NCBI RefSeq assembly: GCF_021155775.2
Contig: NC_060236.1
Location: 16,976,519-17,040,518, forward strand
DNA: 64,000 nucleotides
Direction: 5' to 3'
Source: Neodiprion pinetum
Taxonomy: Eukaryota; Arthropoda; Insecta; Hymenoptera; Diprionidae
Positions 24,712-38,098 of this stretch are shown piece after piece (position 1 is the stretch's first letter; each line of letters starts with the position of its first letter). The notes beneath the pieces were generated by a model. That model saw nothing but the letters and a program-made list of their open reading frames with translations. It made no database searches and had not been told where the DNA came from. Made by a program: the position numbers and the translations under genes.

Positions 24712-25379
24712 ACCTGCAAGGAGGCTAGGTTGAAATTCCGAATTTGAAAAGTTCCGAAAGCGCCGAATTTCGATTCTTTTTTTAGCGGTAAGACTCAAAG
24801 TAAAGAAATAAAACTTTGAGGAAACGTTAAAGTTTCGAATGGTTCGAAATCTGACGCTCAAAATTCCGAAAGGGCAGATCTCCGACAAGTCAAAGTTGCG
24901 AAAATGCAAAAATGAGGAAATTTGAAATATAAGAGATCGAGATTCCGAATTATCGAGGGTTTTCAGTTCTGTGAATTTTTGGCTTGGTAAAATTTCACCA
25001 CTACGATCTTTCTTTGTTTTGGATTTTTCGTATTTTACGTTCGGAATTTTGATCATTCTGATTTTCGGTTTTTTTTGATTCTATACACCAACCCGTTGAG
25101 TAAACTACACTGTGTGAGTATATTTTAATTTTCGGAATTTTCCTCTATCCGAACTTTACTTTTTGGAACTTTGCGCTATCGCAACTTTAATTTTCGGAAT
25201 CTTGAATTTCGGAACTTTAAGCTGTCAGGTTTCCGAACATTCGAAACTTTGTTGTTTCGTAAAAGTTTGATTTCCTTACGTCAAGTTTCGCCGACAAATA
25301 ATTTGGAATTAGGTGCTTTCGGAATTTTTCAAATTCGTAACTAGAACCCCGCCCTGCCTATAGATATGAATTTGCAGGT
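24712..25379. mobile_element. Long palindromic (foldback) element
   Basis: The left arm contains ACCTGCAA at its edge and 'gaatttgaaaagttccgaaa' further in. The right arm, read on the minus strand, contains ACCTGCAA and 'gaatttgaaaaattccgaaa' in the same order. The interior is dense in 'cggaa(c/t)ttt' strings in both orientations. A 160-codon minus-strand frame at 24574-25056 runs through one arm and is an artefact. No target duplication is clear, so the superfamily is unknown. Confidence 0.6.
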
Positions 25380-27264
25380 GTGCAGTATCAATGAATATCC
25401 TGTTTTATAGTGTATGTCTTAATCTTTTTAACCGATATTTTTGGTGCAACTCTTACGTCCAAACCTTATCTACGAAAATACCAATTAACAGCCAAATGTG
25501 CAGTTATATGATTATTTCATTGACAATAGTATCCCTCATTTTACAGTGGTACAGTAAATTTCAGTGACATTGGGTGTATAAAGCACTTGGTCGAAACCTT
25601 TTACAAGATTTTTGAAACGTCAACCAATATCGGTTACATGCAGCCTGAATTTCGAACAAACGGCTGAATTGATTTGGAAGATAATCGACTATCGGATAGA
25701 GACACGACAGAATGTTTTGAACTACCTCTTGACTTTAGACTAAAAAATGGCGGTGGCCAGAACTTTGAAAAAATTCATAATTCTCAATATTATCTAGACG
25801 TTTTCTTAGAATTTTATACACAATCTTTCGTTTTCAATTAACTGTAATTTACGATGTCTTATTTAAATATAATTAATTTCAAAACATTTCACTCGATTAT
25901 TCCAATAATTTTTATCGTTTATACCAAACCGTTCATATCGCTTCCAAATTTTTTTCTCACTACAATTTGCCCCGATCCCTCGAATTTGAACATCGAACAA
26001 GCTATAAAACGAGCTATCGAGGACTAGAATTGCGATCAATTATTCTCGCCTGTCGCAAAAGAGCCGAGCTTTTCTGTTCATCCGGTGATTTTTTAATCCT
26101 TTTTCGTAATTTCACGAGCGCGAAAATATTATATTTATAGGTAATAAATATATATTTGTATATAAATATATGTAGAATAGCTGTTGCCGGCTGGTTAGCT
26201 GTAATGTTTCTTGACTCGTTCGGCTCGTTGGAGGTACGTTCGTTGTATCGGTGCGTTAAACGATAAAAAGAAGTAGAGAGGAGAGCAAAAATAAAAAGGA
26301 CGTAAAGAAGGCGAAAAAAATAAATAAATAAAAAAAAAAAAAACAACGAACCATACCAGACATCGCGCCACGTTCCACAACAACGGACGGGCAAAAACAA
26401 TGCATCGATTTGCATGCGGCAATGATCGTCTTAATTGCAGCTGGCCGGCTGTCTGAACCCCCGGTTAGCTCGCGACAATTATTCTCCTCCATGCACATAC
26501 ACTCGGCTTTCGACACTTGGTCTCTTAATTATTAACGAACCAGCGCTGATCCCACAGCCTGCCATTATAGGTGTATATTATATATAATACATAGGTGCAT
26601 GTATCACATGCATCTCAGGTTCGATGTTGGCGAACCAACGGCGAGGGGGATTTTTTTTTTTTTGTCTTTGCCAACCGACGCGAGTTCAAGCCAACTTTTC
26701 CGATTGTTTCACGGTTGGGGAAAAAATTTTGCCAGATTTGACACCATTTCAACACCGCGTGTAGTCTCAACAAGTTCAATCCGTTCGTGGTGTTGAAGGA
26801 TTACTGTATTTTCTATCTGATTAGAAAAAAAAAAAAGTAAAAAAAACAACGTAACAAAAGAATTATTTTATTCAAACTTTAAGCATAAGAACAGTATTTC
26901 ATAAGATTTTCATCCTAAAATTTTGAAAATTCAGCCATTGACAACTCGTTTTTATAAACTGGATAATTCGTGATAGCTTTATCTGAAATCAAAGAACCAA
27001 ATATATTCAATTAGTGGGTGAATATAGCTAATGAGTTAAAGAAGGATTTTGTTTTTCTTTGGTCGCAACTTATTTTACAAGGCTAGACGTGGTCTATATT
27101 TTACCGAGAATCGTACTTTTTTGCATACAACTCTGCCAAATATTCAAATTTCAATTTTTTTCCCCGACCCTCCGTTCAATTACTAGCTGTGCTCATTTGC
27201 TAACTGAATGTGTTTGATTTTTTCATTTCAGGCAAAGCTGTCAGTTATCGTTTTCACCGCGAGG
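25380..27264. other. Non-coding, with a GC-richer patch at 26180-26780
   Basis: AT-rich flanks surround a modest GC-richer patch with A and T runs. No exon, RNA or terminal repeats recognised. Confidence 0.35.
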
Positions 27265-27272
27265 ATACTGGG

Positions 27273-27935
27273 TAGGGTGGTGCTTGTTTTGGGTAAGTCG
27301 GAATTTCAAACCTCTCACCCCTTGCATATCTCCCATTTGCCAAAAAAAAAATGTGTGCAAAGTTTAAGCCCAATCGGACAACGTTTACCCGTGGCCCAAG
27401 AGGGTCAAAGTTTAATATTGGAGCCAAATGGTAAAAACGAGCTTGAAGGCCTTTATTTAAGTAGACCAGCGAAAAAAAAATCGTAGCAGGCTATAATCCA
27501 CAAGATTTCTAACTAAATTCACAACTAATTGAATGTACTGATACCGAGTTCCGCCAAAAATTTCTATGTCGAGTTGTAGATGTAAATACGTAGATTTTAC
27601 AACATACGTACATCTACAAATACGTACATCTACAACTGACATAGAAATTTTTGGCGGAACTCGGTATCAGTACATTCAATTAGTTGTGAATTTAGTTAGA
27701 AATCTTGTGGATTATAGCCTGCTACGATTTTTTTTCGCTGGTCTACTTAAATAAAGGCCTTCAAGCTCGTTTTTACCATTTGGCGCCAATATCAAACTTT
27801 GACCCTCTTGGGCCACGGGTAAACGTTGTCCGATTGGGCTTAAACTTTGCACACATTTTTTTTTTTTGCAAATGGGAGATATGCAAGGGGTGAGAGGTTT
27901 GAAATTTCGACTTACCCAAAATAATGACCACCCTA
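27273..27935. mobile_element. Palindromic hAT-type MITE with exact 8-bp TSD
   Basis: A 663-bp element begins TAGGGTGGT and ends ACCACCCTA, and is flanked by the identical octamer ATACTGGG at 27265-27272 and 27936-27943. An 8-bp target duplication and TAGGG-type ends are hallmarks of the hAT superfamily. Almost the whole element is one inverted repeat: the left arm (27273 to about 27590) is repeated inversely in the right arm with few differences, around a centre near 27600 rich in 'tacgtacatctac'. It encodes no transposase, and the several 60-90 codon frames are mirror images of each other. The high arm identity suggests a fairly recent insertion or arm conversion. Confidence 0.9.
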
Positions 27936-27943
27936 ATACTGGG

Positions 27944-30895
27944 TACTCCGCAAACCATTTCTAAACGATAGATTTATTAAAATTTTTGGATGAAAATTTT
28001 TATGAAATACCGTTCAAATATTGTTCTCTCATATGCTTAAAGTTTGAATAAAGTGATTCTCTTATTATACTTAAAAATGATTATAGAAAATATACTTTTG
28101 TTAACCTTCGAAACCTCACCGGTGTTTGTTATTAATACAGAATCTAGTGACACTAAATGATGTCACATACATTGATACCGAACTGAGTCCAACTGTCAAG
28201 AACTATGATCAACATAGGATCATCTCTGAGGTGTTAAATTAACGTTTGGTTGAATTTATAGTGTCACCAATTTCTGTCGCTATGTGTTAGAGGCTACACA
28301 GATGGTGTAGAACACCGAAATTAGTCGCTTTACTTGAAATTTAAAAATTCACCTCAATATCATCATTAGAGATATTTCAGTTTTTTTTTTCTTTTGTTTT
28401 TTTTCTTCAACTTCACCAGATTGTTGTTGCAGTGTGTTACAGTTACGAATTTACAGACGACGTACTCGAGTAGGAACCTTGTGACGTGTCATAGGTAACC
28501 ACAGATAGTGGGTTGAAATCCTAAGTAATTGAAATTTTTTATTAAAAAATAAATTATTTATTTGTTTATATTGATTTGAAGTTAAGCTTTAAGTCTTGAA
28601 GTGTGATTTTGTGCATTCAAAGTTTTGGGAGCAAAATGTACAGAATTCTCAAGTAAATTTGTGGTAAGGTACAGTAATTGAAATGCCACTCTCTGCTGGC
28701 GCGGAAAAAAAAATGTATCAAAAAATGTAATCGTGTTATAAAGAAAGTCTAATAGAATTATTTGTGCCGTAATTTACTCTGAAACCAACCAGTGTATAAT
28801 CTAAGGTATACTCGTAACAATGTTAATAATTATTAATGAAAACCAAAAAAAATTTCTTTTGCCACATCCCAAGTTTAGTTTTTCATTTTCCTCGGTGTTA
28901 AATTTAATATCCATAAATTTGACACCCAAAAATTCAACTACGCATACCACTGTACTTTACTCTATGAATTTAATTTATAAACGTTACACTATGTGTCGAA
29001 ACTCTGCCAGCCGATTCGTACCTCAGTTTGTATCTGAGACTACACCGAGTAAACAAAAAATATTTTGTGCCTTTGTCACGAATTGTATTTTCTTCCTGTT
29101 TAGGTGCAAAAAAGTCAAAAAGCTATCCATACTTTGCTTCAATTTCGTTATAGTGATCGGCTACAGATCAATTATAAAAACGAACTCCGGACACTTGTAA
29201 CTTTTAATTTAATACGGCTTATTCTGAAAAAATTTGTCACTAAATACCTTATTGTCGCTTTACCTGTTTTGTCTTACTTTATTAAAGCGATCGTCGGCTG
29301 TACATTTAATTTGGTAGTTATGTGCAAGTTATTTCTTATCAAAATTTAAAGTATAGTTTATCTGGGTATGAAGAAACAAAGTTTTCGGAATATAATAACA
29401 ATTGTGTATGATTTAGAGGTAAAAGTAATGACATCGAATAATTCATCACTCCGTTAAAAAAATCTTGTTGACCGGTATAATTTGAGTACTTACTGCTATT
29501 TTTTAGAGGGGACTGTTGAAACATTTCTTCATTAACGAGTACGGTCATCTTTGCACCACTTATACGATGAAAGTGAATTGAATTATGAGAATTTTCACTT
29601 CATGGAATTTATTCCTAGCATTCGTCACCATTCTTTAATGGGTTGACGTGAATTGGACTGCAGACTTGGGTTCGAGTCGATTACAAATTTGAGGAATATT
29701 ACTGACAGAATTAAGAACTTCAATTTCGTGCATCAAATGCTACTAAAGAAAATTAGAGAACGCATCGAGAATTTGTTCAAATGGAACGAAATAGTTGATC
29801 AGTAACTTTTAAGACAGAGTTGAGAAAATATCGTACGAATATACAATTAAGATTTTGGCGAAGAAAAAGAAGTACATACAAATAAGTAAAACGAAACCGC
29901 AGATTGATTCGTGTGAGTGTATATTGGAGAATTTTATTCCGTTACCACAACTGATCCGATTGTTTTCACGGAAAAGATTGGGAATTATTTCATTTGTAGT
30001 ACGAATTCAAATAACTTTTTCGTAAGGAAAGAGGTGGAAAATTTGTATTGCAAGCAAATATGCTGTAAAAATCCGACATAATTTTGTACACGATATCTTA
30101 GATTATACGCTATTATCTTGGGTATAAAAAAAATTCATGGATTCGTCGAGTGAGATTCGCAATGTCGTAATCACTATATTTTTTCTACAGATTTTTAGCA
30201 GAGTACAATCAAATACAAAGTATACGTCACAAGGTTGGATGTTTTATTTTAAGTTAAAAATAGTCTTTTTGTGTCAAAGATTTTATCAATTAGAATTCAA
30301 TTTCATTTTGTGACATGAAGCATATGATGTGCCTGTGTTGATTTATCGTACAGGTTTTACCGTTGCACCAAAAACATACCAATGTTATAATTGTGAGGTA
30401 TTGTTTTTTTGTTTTGTTTTTTTATTTTTTCTTGAGAACGATGGCTCGAAGGTGAGTTGAGAGTACGATTTTTCACAAGATTGAAATCTTGTGTAGCGAC
30501 GCGTTTGCAGACCCAAAAATTTTCAGATCGTCTTAAATTCATTAAATTGTAACAAAATCAAATTATCAACTATATTTTCAAAGCTTTCAATTTGACAATA
30601 TCAATTCTAAATTACGATGTAGCATTGCAATTGATACCTGCTAAAAAATATACAAAATATTGAGCGAAACTAAATGTGTCAAATTGTCGAAAACCTGTCA
30701 GTTGCATGTTGAAAACTGGCACGTAGAAAAAAATAATACATTGCACAGGCAAGTATTTGCAAGGTTTAATATCCCTGCAAGTTGAAATAAAGGACTTGCC
30801 AAATTGGAATGAAAAATCCCTGCTGTTTCCATATTGAGCCTACAAAATTTCCCGGCTCGGCAAGTTATTTCTCTCCATCGCACAAAAGTGAACGA
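27944..30895. other. Non-coding, nothing firmly recognised
   Basis: AT-rich. At 29103 a pyrimidine-rich acceptor-like string ('ttcttcctgtttag') precedes an 80-codon open frame to 29349 with a hydrophobic C-terminal half. It resembles no family I know and no matching donor was found, so I do not call it a gene. Confidence 0.35.
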
Positions 30896-30899
30896 TTAA

Positions 30900-31773
30900 C
30901 CCTTTCGGTCATGCATTTTTCATCTGCAGTTTTCGGGGTCGCTGATTACGAATCTGGCATTAGATTTTTAAAATTCAAAATGGCGGATCCAATATGGCGG
31001 ACGTGAAATTTCAAATACTTATCAATTCTTCTAAAACTTTCTAATCAGGGGTTTTCTGGATCGCTGATTACGAATCTGGCATTAGATTTTCAAAATTCAA
31101 AATGGCGGGTCCGATATGGTGGACGTCACGTTTTATATCTTATATCTTTCCGTTCAATATTTTGGTCTGAATTTAGTCATTTGGGGAATTTTGGAATGGC
31201 TGATCACGAATCTGAAGTCATAACTTCATAATTTCTAAATCCAAGAATGCAAATGACATCTTATCTTTCTTTGTCTATATTCGTGTCTCTCTTTCAACCC
31301 TACCCGGAACTAACGACGAGGACGTGGAGAGCATCTAGTTCCACCTATTTGTTTGTATTTTCTGTTTTTTTATTGTTTTTTTCTTCTACTTGTTTTTTTT
31401 TCAATATCCCTATTATGACGCACGCATGCACATATATATATATATATCAATGATAATGATAAGGAGCCATGGATTTTAATTATCTCAAATTTCATCTCAA
31501 ATTAACTGAAATATTTATTTCTAATGTATATTTGAAGGAATATACCTGATAAAGTAAGATTTTACGTGATTGAAATTTTTATAGTCACATTGCCCAATTG
31601 GATCGACTATAGGGGATCCACCATTTTGAATTTCCAAAATCTGACCTCATATTCGTGATCAGCGACTCAAAAAACCCCAGATACGTATTTTCAGAGGCCT
31701 TGGTTCGATACTAGAGCTCTGAGGTGATTTTTTAAAAGATGGGACCGTACCGGTCCCACTATGACTGAAAGCG
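30900..31773. mobile_element. Second TTAA-flanked MITE of the ATGGCGG family
   Basis: It is flanked by TTAA at 30896-30899 and 31774-31777, with ends CCCTTTCGGTCATG (left) and CGCTTTCAGTCATA (right, minus strand). It contains forward units at about 30940-31020, 31055-31120 and 31195-31240, each with 'gctgattacgaatctgg' or similar and most with ATGGCGG. An inverted unit lies near 31610-31680 ('ggatccaccattttgaattt'), so the element is partly palindromic. Unrelated sequence fills 31250-31560. Non-coding. Confidence 0.7.
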
Positions 31774-31777
31774 TTAA

Positions 31778-33250
31778 TAAGGGTGAATTTCTGAGTCGTA
31801 TTAACGACGCAAAATTCCGCGGAGAATTAGGCGTATACAAGGATATAAGGTAAGGGGTACAGGGCAGTACTGTAGAGAAATTCCAGGGTGCCCGTAGTTT
31901 CTCTCTACCGATTCCCCAGCGTATCAGCGGCAGTTAATTGCGTGTAATGATACCTTTTAGAGAGCGGTTAACTTGTATCGGTCTCGCTAACAATGGGGGG
32001 CCTAAGTGCAGCCGCCTCGGCGAGAGCGGCGATGCTTCTACGCTTTGATAAAAATATCCGGGAACGGAATCCGCAGCTTCTCCTTGCCTGGAAAGAATTC
32101 TATTGCATTCACAGCATTCGCGTCTCTCCTCAACTCCAGTCACGGAAAAAACGTGACCGTAGAATTTGCTCAACGCCGATTATTATCAGCCGGCTTTGTG
32201 CGATCCTCGAACGGTGACGGAAGCGGCGTCACGTTAGTACGTTTCCGGAATCCTTTTCGGGCGCGAACGTTTGCGAACAAATTGCCTCAAGAGTGTGATG
32301 TCGGTATTTACCGACCGAGTCAAATTTTCCTTATTTTGACCATCGCCCACGCTCATGCGTTACTGGCGCGAAAAAAAGGTGCAATTTCGATTACAATCGT
32401 CGAAAAAAGTTTCTATTCACGCGGCAATAATGTCAAGAAATATATTTCTGTAATTTAATCACTGCAACTTAAATTGGAGAAATACATTTTATGGCGTTAT
32501 TCTCGCTAAATCGATAAAGTTTTTGAATTTTTTATATCAACGATTCATAGTCTTTGATAATAGTAAAAATAAGCGAAATCCCACTCGGTCGGTAAGGACT
32601 GATTATAGCATCCTCTTAAGGATGCGTGGGGCATATAGTCACACTCGGAGTTGGTCAAAGTTTATTCATTTTAAATGAAATTTATCCAACCTATCAATGC
32701 ATCGAAGAAAACCATTTATCTTATAATACGTAAAGTCGAGTCAAGTCTTAAAAACTTTCTGTTCAATCAACGAAACATGTCAAACACGTAAAGTTTTGCA
32801 TGAAATAACAGCTATCCATGGAATCGACAACATTGTTCACGGATCTAAGCATGTTTTCATTCGTGGTAAAAGAGCGTTGTCGAACTGACTGACATTATTC
32901 ACTGACAATGAGCGAAGGTTGAAAAAATATCGATAAAAACGCGATAAACGGAAGGTTCAATAAGTCTTTTGTTTAAATTAGAAGGCCTTTTTCTGACCAA
33001 ACCACTTGTTACTTCCCACTTTTCCCATAGTTTTCGTCCGTGTTTACTGCATCCCCATTCTTCATGGTTGAGGAATAATAGACTTGGGTAACTCCGGGCT
33101 GCGAGGATTTTCTCGGACTTGCGGTTCCGGTTTGTTGCTCGGGCAGATAATACCGGTAATGCTGGTAATACAGCCTGGGCAATTATATCGTTGGTCCGAA
33201 AAATTAGCAGCGTACAGAATGTCCCGCCATTGTCTGAGGTACCCAATTAC
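31778..33250. other. Non-coding, CpG patch at 31780-32330
   Basis: The patch has overlapping chance frames on both strands (up to 150 codons at 32006-32458) without a recognisable product. The remainder is AT-rich but already lacks long A/T runs. Confidence 0.3.
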
Positions 33251-33977
33251 GAGCGTTAACAGCTGTATAAAAAAGAGAAGGGAAAAATGAACGCACGAGG
33301 ACCATGCGGTCCTATAATACCTGTCTACACTTCATGTGTAATGGACCTTTGCGCTGCAGGGAGAATAGCTGGCTACGTGTACGACCGAAAAATACTTCAC
33401 CAAAACTCAAGTGTATTGACACACCTGAAACGCATATATTCTATGCAAATGATATTCATTTTGTTAAGGAGAAGGCTCAGATTAATGTTTCAAAGCTTAC
33501 CTAACTGCAAGTGAAGGTTACCTCAATTTTCGTACGTAATGTATTTTGACGCGGAAATTTTTAGATTATTTCCAAACATGTAAGATGATTCAGAACCATT
33601 TTTCGGATTGAGAACTGTTTTGAAGACTACGGTTCATCTCTCATTAAAAGATGTCATGAGATGGTAAAAGTTTTCTCCATATCGAAAGATTACAAAAAAA
33701 TGTTGATTTCAATGATTTCTTATAAGATTGAAGTGACATTTGGTGTAATTTTCAAAGTGTTCAGAGGGTTAAAAATAATACAGTACTCGACTTTCAAATT
33801 TTTTCGGAGATTCTAGGTGATTCCAGATGATTTCAAGACTTTTCACAATCTGGCGATTGCAGATTTCAAGGGTGGCGACTGTTTGGCAATCTATTGGATG
33901 ACCGTCATTTACCGGATGCCAAAATAGTCGGTACTGAACAAGGGTGAAATTTACTATCTGTTAAGTGTGATGAAACA

Positions 33978-34235
33978 ATGATATACGGAGGGTCAGGAGT
34001 TTCCGAGAAGACGGAGGGCACTTGCTTTCATTTATGTACATTCCTGCAAGCCTCTAACAAGTTTCAAACTGCTCCGATCAACAGAGAAGTCATTTACAGC
34101 TGTATCGATCAGACAATTATAGATCTTCCCGAAACAGATGCCCTCCTTATTAAACTATCGGGAATCCTCTATCCATATATAGCATGCATGTCTACGCATG
34201 AACATCTGATGAGCAACTTTCGACAATGCACGTAA
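33978..34235 (+). CDS. Unidentified ORF, 85 codons
   Basis: It starts with ATG, ends TAA, has balanced codon use and contains five cysteines. I recognise no domain, and no promoter or splice sites were identified. It lies inside the compositional island and may be chance. Confidence 0.15.
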   Translation: MIYGGSGVSEKTEGTCFHLCTFLQASNKFQTAPINREVIYSCIDQTIIDLPETDALLIKLSGILYPYIACMSTHEHLMSNFRQCT

Positions 34236-35430
34236 TTCATTTGGAAAGGAAACGAATGGACTCAATTCATTAAAATTCGTGTTGACTGAAAGTTTCAAGT
34301 GAATGCTATTCAGAATCAGATACCATCACAGAAAACCATTTAAAAGCCTGAGAAATCATAAGAAATTAGGAATCAGATTGGAAATCAGTAATGATGCATT
34401 GAAACTGTTTATAGGCATTTACCGCAGGACTTCAATAGACTCACAACGTTATCCAATGATTTGATATAACTCAACAGATGTCCTATAATTTCAGAGAAGA
34501 ATATTTCCGTGATTCGATATCCTTCAATTCATGATTTTTTTGAACAAACGGCCCGTTGACGTAACATTGTATAATCATCTGCACTTGTGAGTGAAAAATA
34601 TGGTGTCTGCAATGGCTGTGGTGTTAACTTCGATGTATTAGTATTTCGGTTAACCAAAACACAGTGATTTTCACCATTTTTATAATTGCTATGACATCTT
34701 TAATGGCTCGTCTAGAGCTTGAACGAAGGTTGGGTATAGTTTTCACGATACTTTTCATTCGGTAAACTTTCATCGTATTCTCAATTTCACGAAAATTACG
34801 GACACTTTATACTTGCCGTAAGACAGAGGGGACAAATTGTGTAAAATGTAATCTAATTGTATGGGGTGACGATGAGAGTGGACGAGCAGCTGCAGCGGCT
34901 TGTGGCGTACACCAGGAAGCTTCCAGACAACACTCGCTGACGTGTGCGTGAATACCGATGTCCAGTCTCGAGTTTATTGCAGGGGATTAAAATGTTGTGG
35001 TGGTAAGAAGGTGAGGTAGCTAGTCGCTTGGTAACACCGGTGCTTTATAGTTACGAGGCATAATGTCAGTACGGTTATAAGGATAAATGCAAATAGGCGG
35101 GTACCATTATGCATATAGTATACACATGTCTACCTTACGTGGCAACGCATGCTCGGAATGGAAGGTTCAAGAGTATAGACATTGTCTCTGCCTAAGGTGT
35201 AATTAAGCGGTTGAATATTAATTGCGCCGCTCAGGCCAGTGACTCAGCCTGTCCCCTTGACATTTCTTTTCCTTCCCTTTTCCTTCAAAGACACAAGTTC
35301 TACACCGCAAGGTGATCAGTCTTTATTCCGCACTGCAGTGAGCTATAATCTATTGTACCTACGAAAGGATCGTTACGAGCAAATCATGAAGAGGGCGAGT
35401 ACGCTGATTCTTAAACAAATATGTGGGGAT

Positions 35431-35857
35431 TTCATGTTTCATTTGGAATCAGGAGGTTTCGAAGGCTCGATCACTTGTTAGGTGAATTTTTTCAAGATAA
35501 CTTGCTCCATCTCATGCTGAGTATGGGTGACATGAAAAAGTGGCGATCGGAGGTAGTGGAGGAGTATGCATCTCATGTTTTATTCCAAATGACGAGGTTT
35601 CGAAAACTAGACAATTTTCCAAATTAATTTTCTCAGGAAAAATCGAACATGCCCTGCACGATGACTAAATTAACCTAAGAAATTGACGATCAAAGAAAAC
35701 CGAGATGTGTTCATCTCATGTTTCATTCCAAATGACGAGTTCTCGACAACTCTCCAATTTGCCAGATTACTTTTTTTTAGGTTAACCACTACCTGCTGCA
35801 TGATAACTGTAGGTAACGTGAAAAATTGATGATCCACGGAAAAGCTTCTGATTGAGT
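35431..35857 (+). repeat. Three diverged ~142-bp tandem units
   Basis: The string 'tcatgttt(c/t)att' followed by 'gg/cgaggtttcga' recurs at about 35433, 35574 and 35717, spacing 141 and 143 bp. The 60-80 codon frames here follow the repeat. Confidence 0.65.
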
Positions 35858-37885
35858 TGACACAGATTGATGAAGTCGGTAATTTGGCTTCACGCCGTCT
35901 ATTGCATATAACGGCGAAACAGTCGAGTAATCAGCGGCTCTCGCAGTGCTGGGCGAATGAGGAGTCGCAGCCGCGCCTTGGCGGGTAAATGGGCATCTGT
36001 GAAGATCTCCACGAGGGATAACGAGAGTGCATCGAGCTACCGGACCGTGATTGCGAAGCAGTGCGGCTCCTCCCAGGTCATGAAGACTTCGAGTGAGCAG
36101 ATCGGCACATCAGGGCGTAAAGCGGTGCCTTTTGTTTCTCCGCAGTTGAGGCGCTGAGGCGTCTCCTTGCATGTGCGAATGGCAATGGTGGCCGCAATGG
36201 CTATGGGGCAATAGAGTGAAGTGGAGGCGAAGTTTATCCTCAGGTAGTATTAGCTGAAGCGGGAATCTCCACACGGAACGGAACATTGATTTCATACGGA
36301 CGCGTCACAGACACTCGTGATGGATGTGCAATATCTTTATTAAACATCCATTTGATTTGAAATTACGTACGGTGGACCCCAACTAGAAAACCAAATATCC
36401 GCTTACTCTGCATCCAACAGAACTCTACTTGATATCCACTTAGATCTTCATTGGATTGGACATATTAATATCCGAAATTACCATGTGCACAGTTTTCTGC
36501 CGCAAACAAAATGTCCGAGGCCTGGCAATATACACCAGGCACTCAAGTATAACCGAATACTCAGATATCGGACCAAATTCATAGTAAACCTAGGTAAGGG
36601 CTGACTTTCCAGGGGCTTACCCGATTTACCGTTCGCTTTAATGGCGAGAGAAGTGAGCTATGCGCCAGCTGGTCGCTGCTTGAAGTACCGTCACGTACAG
36701 GTGCATGGCTATTTATGGATATCCAACGAATATTCATCATTGTCTTGTATCAAACTATGGATATTGTGGATTTCTTTGAATATCTGTAGATTTCTTTCTG
36801 AGATCCAGTAAGGATATGGATCTTTCATGGTATGTGTTTTCATCTTGTATGGACCACGAATGGATAACCCCCTGTAGAGTGGATCGAGGGAAAACGGTAC
36901 GGTGCACTAGAGGCAGGATATGCACTTGCGGTGCTCATGAGAGATGGCTGTGCGAGAGGCCCGTACACTCCTCCGAGTCAGACTCCTTCGGTGCCCGAGT
37001 GTTGATTCTCCTTGAATAACGATTCACTCGCGCGATAACTGCCTTCCTTGTTCTACGCGGTGCCGATCTCCGATGAATAAGCGCCCTCCGAGGCCCCGAG
37101 GCTCCGTTCTGCACCAAGCAGCATGCTGCCTACTCGCCGTAATGGAATCGTAATAAAACGAGACGTGCGTCGACGATACGTGCCTCCGGCCAACTCGCAT
37201 CTCATCAACCCGGACCAAAAATTCACGGAGATTGACGAGCGTCGAGTCCGCGTTCCGCTCCGCCAGACGCACTTCAGAAAATTCTAGCTTCATTTCGTCC
37301 AATCAGAGCAAGCTTTGTTCAGGGCGTCGAAAGGTGTGGTCATGGTAAATACACTTCTTGCCTTCCTCTATACTTTGATTCGAGTAAGTCACTCATTGTC
37401 AATTAACACTGCTACTGCAGACCATGACAGACCAAATTTCAACTTGTAATACTGACTCTGACTTTTCACCTATACCGATACTCACACTTGTACATCAATT
37501 TCCTACTTGACTTGAGACAAGTAGACAGTGAATAGCGTGAATCTGTTCACCAGTGACGAGGTTACACCATATGCAATGTTACTCGATGGCGAACTAAGAG
37601 AATCTCAAGTATTTCGGAATGACCTAATGGTTAATACAAGAGCTGGCAACTAAATATCCATATTTTGATCGGAAGGGGGTGTAGTGAGAACAAGAATCCG
37701 ATGAAATCACTAAAGAGATGAGAACCTATTCCACAGGCTCGTCAGAACACTTCGATGACCGAATTACTGGTTGAATGTAACCGTGCATACGTATATTCCT
37801 AAGAATTTACTGCAATCTGTACAGTAATATTGCGCAAGTACGATACAATGAACATGTACGACTGATGGGATTCATGAACGTCTCG

Positions 37886-38098
37886 CTAAAATTTGACTTT
37901 TTCGTATTGAAACCAAATATTTTTTTTCAAAAATTTCATCAGCTTTGCCCTGTTATTGTCATCGGTAAATTTATAGTTTGGATCAGTATAGATTTGACTC
38001 GATTTTTCTTGAGGTACAGCATACAGGAAAATTGTTTCATGGGTGGTTGTGCGAAATGAACAATTGGTTCCTTTCCACATTTTATCATTACTTGACAT
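37886..38098 (-). CDS. Unidentified ORF, 70 codons
   Basis: It starts with ATG and is lysine-rich, with a protein-like mix of residues. On the minus strand 'tttctggacag' lies just before the ATG and could be a splice acceptor. No family recognised; it is within the island. Confidence 0.15.
   Translation of the reverse strand: MSSNDKMWKGTNCSFRTTTHETIFLYAVPQEKSSQIYTDPNYKFTDDNNRAKLMKFLKKNIWFQYEKVKF

Noticed and set aside
24574..25056. 160-codon minus-strand frame
   Set aside because: It runs through one arm of a palindromic element and encodes a repetitive, low-information product.
27457..27958. Several 60-codon frames on both strands
   Set aside because: Mirror-image translations of the hAT MITE arms.
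29104..29349. Acceptor-like site plus 80-codon hydrophobic frame, considered as a chemoreceptor exon
   Set aside because: No family motif and no partner exons; the composition is AT-driven.
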